Positions 9,194-16,481 of a stretch of DNA of 35,000 nucleotides are shown here, piece by piece; the stretch's first letter is position 1, and each line of letters starts with the position of its first letter. Both the position numbers and the translations under genes were made by a program. The notes below the pieces were generated by a model. It searched no databases. It was not told where the DNA came from and saw only the letters and a program-made list of their open reading frames with translations. The stretch covers positions 1 to 35,000 of the forward strand of contig CACNVV010000003.1 of the NCBI GenBank assembly GCA_902624015.1. The letters are read 5' to 3'. Origin of the DNA: an uncultured Pelagibacteraceae bacterium (GTDB lineage: Bacteria > Pseudomonadota > Alphaproteobacteria > Pelagibacterales > Pelagibacteraceae).

Positions 9194-10132
9194 TTAAACA
9201 TTTCCATATTTAGAATTTACTAGCATTTTATATCCTTTCATTAGTTCAAAAATACCATCATCTAAAGTGTGTTTTGGTCTCCATCCAGTTGACTCAATTT
9301 TTTTATTAGAAACAATATAATTTCTCTGATCTGGATCTTTTGCCATTGGAGCATCCATAATTATAAAATTTTTTATTTGCAATTTAATTCTTTCACAAAG
9401 TTCAAGTTTTGATAAATTAGCATCTGACAAGCCTACATTAAATATTTCACCTTTCATTATTTCAAAATTATTTAATGCATGAATAAAAACTGAAGCGACA
9501 TCTTTAACGTGAATATAATTTCTTTTAAAATGGCTTTCATATAATACAATGAACCCATCCTTCAAAGCTCTATAAACAAAATCATTTACCAATAGATCTA
9601 TTCTCATTTTTGGAGACATTCCAAACACTGTAGCAAGCCTAAAACTTATAGAATTATTTCTTTCCATAAGTTTTTTTTCAACTGCTACTTTGTCTAGCGC
9701 GTACTTTGAAATTGGATTTAATGGAGATTTCTCGTCACAGAAGTTATCTTTATTTCCAGATCCATAAGCACTGTTGGTTGTAGGCATTAAAACAATTTGG
9801 TCATCTTTCACTGCATCTAACATAAACATTATTGCATCATGATTAACTGTCTGAGCTCCTGTCATATCTTTATTGCAGAGTGGAGCACCCACATATCCCG
9901 CTAATGGAATTATGACTTCAGATGAAAGATAGTGTGGTGTAATTAATTTCTCATGACGAATATCACAATTTATAATTTTAAAATTTGGATGTGAGCAGCA
10001 GTGATTTAAACTTGTTTGACTAAACATAAAATTATCAACAACAGTAACTTTATGTCCTAGTTTTAAAAGTTCTGGAACCAGTATAGAACCAATGTATCCA
10101 GCCCCACCAGTTACTAAAATATTTTTTTTCAT
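9194..10132 (-). CDS. NAD-dependent nucleotide-sugar epimerase/dehydratase (extended SDR)
   Basis: This 312-residue enzyme has a textbook NAD-binding GGAGYIG (about 9-15), a PTTNSAYG segment around the catalytic Ser/Thr and YALDK as the Y-x-x-x-K catalytic pair, followed by FRLATVFG and a conserved RNYIHVKD boundary motif. It belongs to the extended SDRs that act on nucleotide sugars. The gene follows the HddC-like nucleotidyltransferase by 36 nt and precedes the ABC exporter by 20 nt, so it is part of the heptose-type operon running from 14566 to the left. It could act as a 4,6-dehydratase, C4 reductase or epimerase on the GDP-sugar; the reaction is not resolved. Confidence 0.85.
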   Translation of the reverse strand: MKKNILVTGGAGYIGSILVPELLKLGHKVTVVDNFMFSQTSLNHCCSHPNFKIINCDIRHEKLITPHYLSSEVIIPLAGYVGAPLCNKDMTGAQTVNHDAIMFMLDAVKDDQIVLMPTTNSAYGSGNKDNFCDEKSPLNPISKYALDKVAVEKKLMERNNSISFRLATVFGMSPKMRIDLLVNDFVYRALKDGFIVLYESHFKRNYIHVKDVASVFIHALNNFEIMKGEIFNVGLSDANLSKLELCERIKLQIKNFIIMDAPMAKDPDQRNYIVSNKKIESTGWRPKHTLDDGIFELMKGYKMLVNSKYGNV

Positions 10133-10168
10133 ATTATATATTGCTATTTAATATATTTTACTACTTTA

Positions 10169-10867
10169 TCAATTTTTTAAAAATTCGCTTGCACGAAAAT
10201 AATCTGAAGGAATACCAATATCTAAAAATTTGCCTTTTTGTCTAACTCCTGCAACTATATATTTTTGTCTAATTAAATCTGGCAATATATCCTTCTCAAG
10301 AGAACATTTTTTTTTATATTTATGACTATTTTTATTAATAATTTTTGGATCCATCAAATACACACCTCCATTTGCTAAATTTGATAATTTTTTATTTGAT
10401 TGTTTAATTCCTGTCAGCCAATTTAAGTCATTGGTTATCACTTGTCCATATCTATCTAACTTATTGTTTTCAAATAAAGCAATAACAATACCTGCATTTA
10501 TTTTTGTTTTAAATTTTTTTAATTTTTTTAAAGATACATCAAAAAATGTATCACCATTTATAACAATAAAATCTTCATTCATTGTTTTTGAAAGAATAAT
10601 TAAACCCCCACCAGTTCCTAAAGGAATTTTTTCTTCTAAATATTCTATGGAAACACCTTTATATTTTTCTCCAAAAAAATTTTTAATATGATTTTTTAGA
10701 TATCCTACAGATATAACAAATTTTGTTATACCTTGTTTTATCCAAAAATTTAAAATAAATTTTAAAAAAGGTTCACCATTAATTGGTGCCATTGGTTTTG
10801 GAACTTCACTAACCACACTTCTGAGCCTGGTGCCTAATCCACCTGCTAATATATACGCAACTGTCAT
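10169..10867 (-). CDS. hddC: Sugar-1-phosphate nucleotidyltransferase, HddC-like
   Basis: The protein is 232 residues long, the usual size of single-domain HddC-type enzymes. It carries the activator/nucleotide loop LAGGLGTRLR (7-16), the PKPM lysine (about 23-26), a G-T-G-G-G segment and the metal-binding NGDTFFD. It ends with a K-F-L-D-I-G-I-P-S motif common in heptose-1-phosphate guanylyltransferases. It would couple NTP (GTP in the family) with a sugar 1-phosphate. The gene sits 5 nt after the PLP 3-dehydratase-like gene. A second nucleotidyltransferase domain is fused to the HAD phosphatase at 5023-6207, so the two may serve different sugars or partly overlap. Confidence 0.75.
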   Translation of the reverse strand: MTVAYILAGGLGTRLRSVVSEVPKPMAPINGEPFLKFILNFWIKQGITKFVISVGYLKNHIKNFFGEKYKGVSIEYLEEKIPLGTGGGLIILSKTMNEDFIVINGDTFFDVSLKKLKKFKTKINAGIVIALFENNKLDRYGQVITNDLNWLTGIKQSNKKLSNLANGGVYLMDPKIINKNSHKYKKKCSLEKDILPDLIRQKYIVAGVRQKGKFLDIGIPSDYFRASEFLKN

Positions 10868-10872
10868 AATAA

Positions 10873-12057
10873 TTAATTAACACTATTTAAAATTGAACAG
10901 ATCTTATCAATTTCTTTTTTTTTAATATCTGGGAAATTACCAATATAAAAACCATAGTAATGGATGTGTTCAACATTTGGAAAATTTTTGTGAAGTTTTT
11001 TTGAAACTATTTTTTCTAAATAAGGTTGTCTAATTTGGTTTCCACCTCCAGCACTTCCTCTTCTAAATTCAATACCATTTTTTTTCATTTTATATATTAA
11101 TTTTTTCACAAAAACTTTATTTGGTTTTTTTAAAATCAAATTAAAAGCATAATTACTAGATCCCCTTAAATCAAAATCAGTATAATAAATTTCAGGATCT
11201 ATTTTTTTCAAAAAATATTTTAAATTTTGTGTTCTTTTATAAATATTTTTATCTAATCTTTTTAACTGGCTTATTCCCATAATTGCAGCTATTTCTGTAT
11301 TCCTGAGATTATATGCAGGAAACGCAAAGATAAAATCAGGATTCAAGTTTGGATACTTTTTAATATATTGATTTTTAAATTTTTTATCATCTGACTCTCG
11401 TACCATACCGTGAGAACGAAGCAATCTAGCCTTTTGATAAGCGATTTTGTCATTGGTACAAAACATTCCTCCTTCAATAGTTGTCATATGATGAGCATAG
11501 TAAAAAGAAAAGTTTGATATCCAGCCTAGGCTTCCTAATTTTTTATTTTTATGCTTTGCTCCGTGAGACTCACAAACATCCTCAATGATTGGAATCTTTT
11601 TTTTTTTTGCTTCATTTAATAGCTCATCGGTTAAACCATTAAATCCTTGAACATGAGTAAGAAAAATACACCTAGTTTTTTTATTAATTTTTGAAATAGT
11701 TTTTTTTGAGTCTATAGCGAGTGTTTTTGGATTAATATCAATAAATATTGGCTTAAATCCGTTTTGAATTACAGATGAAATATCTGAAACCCAAGTTAAA
11801 GGCGGCACAATTACCTCACCACCCTCTGGAAATTTGGTTTTAAGTATTGCCATACTTAACAAATTAGCTGAAGAACCTGAATTAACAAACACGCTATATT
11901 TAATACCTAACCATTTTGACCACTTGTCTTCAAACTCTCTAACTTTTTTTCCATTAGTTAAAATTGGATCATTTCCTTTTAAATACCTGATTATTTTATC
12001 TAAATCTTCTCTTAAAATATTATTCCTCATTAAAGGAAATTGAATTTTTTTTTTCAT
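10873..12057 (-). CDS. DegT/DnrJ/EryC1-family PLP enzyme with His replacing the Schiff-base Lys (ColD-type sugar 3-dehydratase)
   Basis: The protein is 394 residues with a fold-type I aspartate-aminotransferase architecture: NSGSSANL (59-66) for phosphate binding, IIEDVCESHG (157-166) with the pyridine-binding Asp160, and the active-site segment FYYAHHMTTIEGG. In sugar aminotransferases the first His of this segment (His189) is the PLP lysine. A His here is the hallmark of ColD and of E1/RfbH, which use PMP to remove the C3 hydroxyl of a 4-keto sugar. Length and lack of a C-terminal cysteine cluster favour the iron-independent ColD type over E1. It overlaps the Wzz-like gene by 1 nt and precedes HddC. 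The substrate is probably a GDP-4-keto sugar, perhaps a heptose; this is inference. Confidence 0.8.
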   Translation of the reverse strand: MKKKIQFPLMRNNILREDLDKIIRYLKGNDPILTNGKKVREFEDKWSKWLGIKYSVFVNSGSSANLLSMAILKTKFPEGGEVIVPPLTWVSDISSVIQNGFKPIFIDINPKTLAIDSKKTISKINKKTRCIFLTHVQGFNGLTDELLNEAKKKKIPIIEDVCESHGAKHKNKKLGSLGWISNFSFYYAHHMTTIEGGMFCTNDKIAYQKARLLRSHGMVRESDDKKFKNQYIKKYPNLNPDFIFAFPAYNLRNTEIAAIMGISQLKRLDKNIYKRTQNLKYFLKKIDPEIYYTDFDLRGSSNYAFNLILKKPNKVFVKKLIYKMKKNGIEFRRGSAGGGNQIRQPYLEKIVSKKLHKNFPNVEHIHYYGFYIGNFPDIKKKEIDKICSILNSVN

Positions 12058-13019
12058 TAACTTATTAATTTTGTTCTAACGATTATTTTAAAAAATATTA
12101 ATACAAAATAAATCAAAAAACCAAATATAATTCCTTTAATAAAGTGATTTAAATGATTTACTCTTTTTGTATCATTTTCAATTTTTAATATAGGATCCCA
12201 TTCAAAAAATTTATTTTTTTCATCATCTGTAAAAGTATTATCACCCTCTAAAATACTTTTTTGTTTTAATTTTTGGTCATTATAGAGATTTTGCAATTCA
12301 TCTAAGTCTTTTTTATAAAGCCTTAACTTTTTATTTAATAAATCAGTATTGAATACCAATATTAAATTCTCTTTATCTGCACTAGACATTTCCAAATTTT
12401 CGTTAATCAGGTTATTTATTGATGAATTTAGTAAATAGTTTCCATCCAAAATTTCTAATGAATTTTCAGTTGAATTAATTTTTTCAACTGTGTTTAATTC
12501 TGATAAATTGATAAAATAAAACAATAATTCTTTAATTGTATATTGAACATATGAATTTAATAATTCTAATCCATCAGTATCATTCGAGTGTTCAACTTTT
12601 AATTCATAAAAATCTAAATTATATGCATTTTTTAATTTAAAATTATTTGAGTCGTATAAAAAATCAGAAAAACTATTTATTATTATATTTTTCTTTTCCT
12701 TTGACAAAGATTGTTTTTTATATTCGCTGATAAATTTTTTGAAATTTTTAATCGAAGTAAGCCTTGTAATAAATAAATATTCAAAATTATTTCTAGCTTC
12801 TCCTAAATTTAAACTATCCTTCGAGAACTTATTAAAATAATTTTCAAAAATTGGTGCAGTTTTTGTCAACCAAACTGCTGTGTAATATCTATCAATATTT
12901 TTATGAGAATATGAAAAAAAAATAATTCCAAAAATTAAAGGTAAAAATAGAATATTTATTTTACCAAAGTAGAAATATTTTTTGTAAAATGTTTGATATA
13001 ATTTTTTATCTTTATCCAT
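12057..13019 (-). CDS. Wzz-like polysaccharide co-polymerase / chain-length determinant (putative)
   Basis: The 320-residue protein is predicted as two membrane segments flanking a large polar domain: about 21-37 near the N-terminus and 293-314 close to the C-terminus, with a Lys/Asn/Glu-rich, mostly helical region between, including a likely coiled coil near 225-255. This is the topology of Wzz/PCP proteins that control glycan chain length from the periplasmic face of the inner membrane. Sequence identity to known Wzz is not obvious by eye, so the call rests on topology and position. The ATG at 13017-13019 is preferred to a TTG two codons upstream. The downstream PLP gene overlaps by 1 nt. 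Confidence 0.6.
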   Translation of the reverse strand: MDKDKKLYQTFYKKYFYFGKINILFLPLIFGIIFFSYSHKNIDRYYTAVWLTKTAPIFENYFNKFSKDSLNLGEARNNFEYLFITRLTSIKNFKKFISEYKKQSLSKEKKNIIINSFSDFLYDSNNFKLKNAYNLDFYELKVEHSNDTDGLELLNSYVQYTIKELLFYFINLSELNTVEKINSTENSLEILDGNYLLNSSINNLINENLEMSSADKENLILVFNTDLLNKKLRLYKKDLDELQNLYNDQKLKQKSILEGDNTFTDDEKNKFFEWDPILKIENDTKRVNHLNHFIKGIIFGFLIYFVLIFFKIIVRTKLIS

Positions 13020-13085
13020 TGTCAAAAAGTAAATTATTATTTAGTATTTTCTAATAAAAAATAGCATTTTTTACACATATCTATG

Positions 13086-13562
13086 TTATTTGTCTCTTTT
13101 ACTCAATATTATACCTTTTTTTAAAGGCCAATTAATATCTAATCTACTATCATTCCATTTTAATACTTTTTGCGATTTTACATCTGAGTACTGTCCTTTA
13201 TATGATAGTTTATAATGAAATACACATTCTTTTGATAAACACAAATGACCATTTGCAAAATAGGGTGGCACTAAAACTTGAATATTATCTTTAGCATTTA
13301 GGTTTATTGAAAAAGATTTTAGAAAATTTTTAGACTTTTTTCTACAATCAACAACCACAAAAAATACCTTGCCATACACGCAACTAATTAGTTTCCATGT
13401 TTTATGATCATAATGGAGACCTCTTAGAACTTTTTTTTTTGAAATTGAAAATTTATCGTGATTAAAAACTAATTTTAATTTTTTATTCTTCTGCCAAGAA
13501 GTCCACAAGGTTCCTCTATTATCTTTAAAAATTGAGCTTTTAAAAACTTTAATTTCTCTCAT
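13086..13562 (-). CDS. RmlC-like dTDP-sugar epimerase family cupin
   Basis: The protein has 158 residues. It has the cupin core of the RmlC family: DNRG near residue 14, LRGLHYD with His50, then a VVVDCR strand with Asp72, and PPYFANGH in place of the usual P-x-G-x-A-H-G region. RmlC-type enzymes epimerise C3 and/or C5 of 4-keto nucleotide sugars through the His/Asp pair. The usual length is about 180, so this is on the short side. It lies 17 nt after the HddA-like kinase, and the sister gene at 31143-31673 is longer and more canonical. A role in epimerising a GDP-heptose 4-keto intermediate is plausible, but not shown. Confidence 0.75.
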   Translation of the reverse strand: MREIKVFKSSIFKDNRGTLWTSWQKNKKLKLVFNHDKFSISKKKVLRGLHYDHKTWKLISCVYGKVFFVVVDCRKKSKNFLKSFSINLNAKDNIQVLVPPYFANGHLCLSKECVFHYKLSYKGQYSDVKSQKVLKWNDSRLDINWPLKKGIILSKRDK

Positions 13563-13579
13563 TTTTTATAATTTAGAAG

Positions 13580-14566
13580 TTATCTTAATTCCTGATTATA
13601 TATTATTTGTGATCCTATTTTATCAAAAGATACTGGAACAGTTATATAGTTTTTAAATGCTTCCTCTAAAACTTTTCTTTTTTTATTATCTATGAAAAAA
13701 ACCATAAATCCTCCCCCACCTGCGCCAGTAATTTTTCCTGCGTATGCACCATTTTTTATTCCAATTTTATAAATTTGATTTATTTTACTATTAGCAACTT
13801 CCTCAGATAATTTTTTTTTATACCACCAATATTCATTCATTAATTCTGAAAAGTCATCAACTATGTTTTTAGAATAATAAATTTTTTCTTCGGCTCTATC
13901 TGTGATTTTTTGAATTTCTTTATAATAACTTTCTTTATAAGAAATTTTTTTTATTTTTTGTTTTTCAATTTTTTGAGCACTCCTTTGAAAACCAGTAAAA
14001 ATTAAAAAAATGCTTTTTTCTAATTTTTCAATATTTTTTTTTGAATTTACTGGCTTAACTTCTATAAAATCTGAATTAAAATTAATCACATTAAATCCAC
14101 CGAATGCTGCAGTCATTTGATCTTGAGAACCAACATGCTCTTTTATTTTATTTTGTTCAATGTCTATTGCTTGCATTGCAAGACTTTTTTTTGAAATCAA
14201 TTCATTATTAATTGCACCCAAACAATTTAAAAGGCCTACAGTAAAACTTGAGCTTGCACCTAATCCAGATTGTGCTGGAAGATCAGCATTATGAACAATT
14301 TCTAAATTATTTTTAAATTTTTTATACTTGATTGTCTCTCTTATACTTGGGTGTTTGATTTGATCAATTTTGGAAACATGTTCGTCTTTAAAATATCTTA
14401 ATCTATAATTATATTTAAAAAATGGTGGTAAAATTCTTGCTGAAATATAACAATACTTATTAATTGCAGTAGATATTACTTTTCCTCCATTTTTAAAATA
14501 CCATTGTGGAAAATCAGTGCCTCCACCAAAAAAAGAAATTCTAAAAGGGGTTCTTGAGACAATCAT
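13580..14566 (-). CDS. hddA: GHMP kinase, D-glycero-D-manno-heptose 7-phosphate kinase-like
   Basis: The protein has 328 residues. It begins with RTPFRISFFGGGTDFP (5-20), the signature of the HddA-type GHMP kinases, then the ATP-binding GLGASSS (101-107), a GSQDQMTAAFGG catalytic region and the C-terminal GAGGGGFM motif 3. HddA phosphorylates heptose 7-phosphate at C1 to the 1,7-bisphosphate, the substrate of the GmhB-type phosphatase domain found at 5023-6207. It is the first gene of the left minus-strand transcript, facing the E1-alpha gene across a 130-bp divergent region. A fucokinase-like role is an alternative in this superfamily, but the heptose partners nearby argue for HddA. Confidence 0.8.
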   Translation of the reverse strand: MIVSRTPFRISFFGGGTDFPQWYFKNGGKVISTAINKYCYISARILPPFFKYNYRLRYFKDEHVSKIDQIKHPSIRETIKYKKFKNNLEIVHNADLPAQSGLGASSSFTVGLLNCLGAINNELISKKSLAMQAIDIEQNKIKEHVGSQDQMTAAFGGFNVINFNSDFIEVKPVNSKKNIEKLEKSIFLIFTGFQRSAQKIEKQKIKKISYKESYYKEIQKITDRAEEKIYYSKNIVDDFSELMNEYWWYKKKLSEEVANSKINQIYKIGIKNGAYAGKITGAGGGGFMVFFIDNKKRKVLEEAFKNYITVPVSFDKIGSQIIYNQELR

Positions 14567-14696
14567 TAATAATATTTAAAATTTAAAAAGATCAAATTAG
14601 AATTTAAACTTGCTTTATTTATCAAAAAAATATATTGGCTCCTTTTATCAGTATATTTTATTAAAATAACAATATATATAAACATATACTAACTCA
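14567..14696. promoter_or_regulatory. Divergent intergenic region between the two oppositely oriented operons
   Basis: This 130-bp stretch separates the HddA-like gene (minus) from the E1-alpha gene (plus) and must hold promoters for both if they are transcribed independently. It is almost entirely A/T. On the plus strand TTGGCT at about 14636 and TATA-rich stretches near 14650-14685 could serve as promoter elements, but the composition makes hexamer matches uninformative. No palindromic operator stands out. Confidence 0.5.
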
Positions 14697-15596
14697 ATGA
14701 ATTTTCAAAATTATAACATTTTAAAGCTAAGCTATAATCAAAAAAATATAGAACTACTTAAAAAAATTTTTTTTAAAATGTCTTATATTAGACAATTTGA
14801 GCTTAGAGCTTATGAGAGTAGATTAGAAAAAAAATTTGAAACATTAATATACTTATGTCTTGGTCAAGAAAGTATATATAGTACAGTTGCTCTATCTATT
14901 AAAAATTCTATATCATTCGGACAACACAGGGGTCACGGAATTTATCTAGCTAATGGAGGGAGTCCTAAAAAATTGGTGGATGAGTTAATAGGGCTTAATA
15001 CTGGCACAAATAAAGGTATGGGAGGGTCTCCTCCAATATTTGATAAAAAAATCGGAATGTATGGGCACGTTGGATTAATTGGTGATCAAGTGCCAGTAGC
15101 TGCAGGATATTCATTGGTGAATAAAAGCAAAAAAACAATTTGTTATTTTGGAGATGGAGCTGCTGAAGAAGATTATGTATTAGCTACTTTCGGATTTGCA
15201 TCTCAGAAGAAACTAAATATTTTATTTATTTGTGATGACAACGACCTATCAGTTTTGACCCCAACAAAAGACAGAAGGTCATGGAAATTGGTAGATGTAG
15301 CAAAATCTTTTGGGATAAATGCTATAGATATCACTGATGATCCTTTAACTATATATTATAATATTAAAAAAATTGAGAAAAAAAATGTACCTGCATTAAT
15401 TAATATTAGAACGTGCAGAGAATATTGGCATGAGGGTGCTGGGAAGGATAAGGAGGGAAAATACTTTTGGTCAAGATATAAAATTGTTAAAAAAATCTTA
15501 GAAAATAAAAATCAAGAAAAATTTGTTAATAGCACAGAAATGCTTCACAAAAAATGGTCAAAAAAATTATGGGAAAAACAGTTGCAGAAACTATAA
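14697..15596 (+). CDS. Thiamine-diphosphate-dependent dehydrogenase E1 component, alpha subunit
   Basis: The 299-residue protein has the E1-alpha features in order: LGQES (55-59), QHRGHG (76-81), GMGGSP (107-112), and the thiamine-diphosphate/Mg site GDGAAEE (152-158) followed after 24 residues by DDND (180-183) in place of the more common N-N. E1 enzymes decarboxylate 2-oxo acids and pass on the acyl group; members in sugar loci may instead act on sugar-derived or ketoacid substrates. It is shorter than metabolic E1-alpha (about 350-400). No E2/E3 genes accompany it. The beta subunit follows with overlapping ends. The plus-strand orientation separates this operon from the rest. Confidence 0.85.
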   Translation: MNFQNYNILKLSYNQKNIELLKKIFFKMSYIRQFELRAYESRLEKKFETLIYLCLGQESIYSTVALSIKNSISFGQHRGHGIYLANGGSPKKLVDELIGLNTGTNKGMGGSPPIFDKKIGMYGHVGLIGDQVPVAAGYSLVNKSKKTICYFGDGAAEEDYVLATFGFASQKKLNILFICDDNDLSVLTPTKDRRSWKLVDVAKSFGINAIDITDDPLTIYYNIKKIEKKNVPALINIRTCREYWHEGAGKDKEGKYFWSRYKIVKKILENKNQEKFVNSTEMLHKKWSKKLWEKQLQKL

Positions 15597-16480
15597 GAGA
15601 TATTTCTAAAAAGCACATCGAAAAAAACAAAGGTGTAATCATGGGTCAATGTTTAAGTGCTGTTGGATGGGTGCAAAATACAGTTCCCGCCCAAAAAAAA
15701 GGTATAATCGAATTCCCTATGACTGATGTAGCAGGAGCAGGCTTCGCTGTAGGTGCTGCAGTTGGTGGAAGGAAGCCTATATTCATTTTAAGATTTCAAA
15801 GTTTTTTGTGGTTAAATGCTAGTCCTCTAATAAACAATGCTGCTAAATCAAAAGAGATTTTTGGGTATTCAGCACCTGTTTTTATAAGAGCAATAGCATC
15901 TGAGGGTATAAGTTCAGGTCCAATTCATACAAACTGTTATCACTCCCCATTTGCTCACATGCCTGGACTACCAATTTGTGCTCCAATGACACCTAAGGAG
16001 TATAAAAAAATATGGCAATTCTTTAAAAAGTCTGACTTACCTTTGCTTGTGAGTGAGCATAGAAGATCATACAAAGAAAAAAAAGAATTTATAGACGACA
16101 TTAACAAAAATTCAAAAGTTACTTTGTTTCTTATATCTGCAGTAAGATTTCAATCTTTAGAAATAAAGAATAAATTAAAAAAGCTTGGTATTACAGCAGA
16201 TATTTTTCATTTACTTTGGTTAAAACCATTTAATATTAAAAAAAAATATATAGATTCATTAAAGAAAACGAAAAAAGCTATAGTAATTGACTCAACTTAT
16301 GAAATATGTGGTATATCAGAACATATTGCTTACAAACTGATGAATAAAGTTAAAGGAACGAAAGTTATAAATTTAGGAATGAAAGATAGATCCCCAGGAT
16401 GTTCGGTTAAATTTATAAACGGAACTCCATCCTCTAATGAAGTATGTAAAAAAGTTTCAAAATTAATCAATAATAAGTAG
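15554..16480 (+). CDS. Thiamine-diphosphate-dependent dehydrogenase E1 component, beta subunit / transketolase-like
   Basis: The 308-residue protein comprises a pyrimidine-binding transketolase domain (about 1-170) and a C-terminal transketolase domain (about 180-300). The segment EFPMTDVAGAGFAVGAAVGG corresponds to the E1-beta region that normally contains the catalytic Glu activating the cofactor; here the equivalent residue appears to be Asp58. GPIHTNCYHSPFAHMPG matches the beta-subunit His loop, and LKPFN the C-terminal domain. It overlaps the alpha gene by 43 nt; an alternative ATG at 15569 (M-G-K-T-V) would reduce this to 28 nt and gives a more typical N-terminus. The coupling indicates an alpha2beta2 complex. 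Function in this glycan context is unknown. Confidence 0.85.
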   Translation: MVKKIMGKTVAETIRDISKKHIEKNKGVIMGQCLSAVGWVQNTVPAQKKGIIEFPMTDVAGAGFAVGAAVGGRKPIFILRFQSFLWLNASPLINNAAKSKEIFGYSAPVFIRAIASEGISSGPIHTNCYHSPFAHMPGLPICAPMTPKEYKKIWQFFKKSDLPLLVSEHRRSYKEKKEFIDDINKNSKVTLFLISAVRFQSLEIKNKLKKLGITADIFHLLWLKPFNIKKKYIDSLKKTKKAIVIDSTYEICGISEHIAYKLMNKVKGTKVINLGMKDRSPGCSVKFINGTPSSNEVCKKVSKLINNK

Positions 16481-16481
16481 T

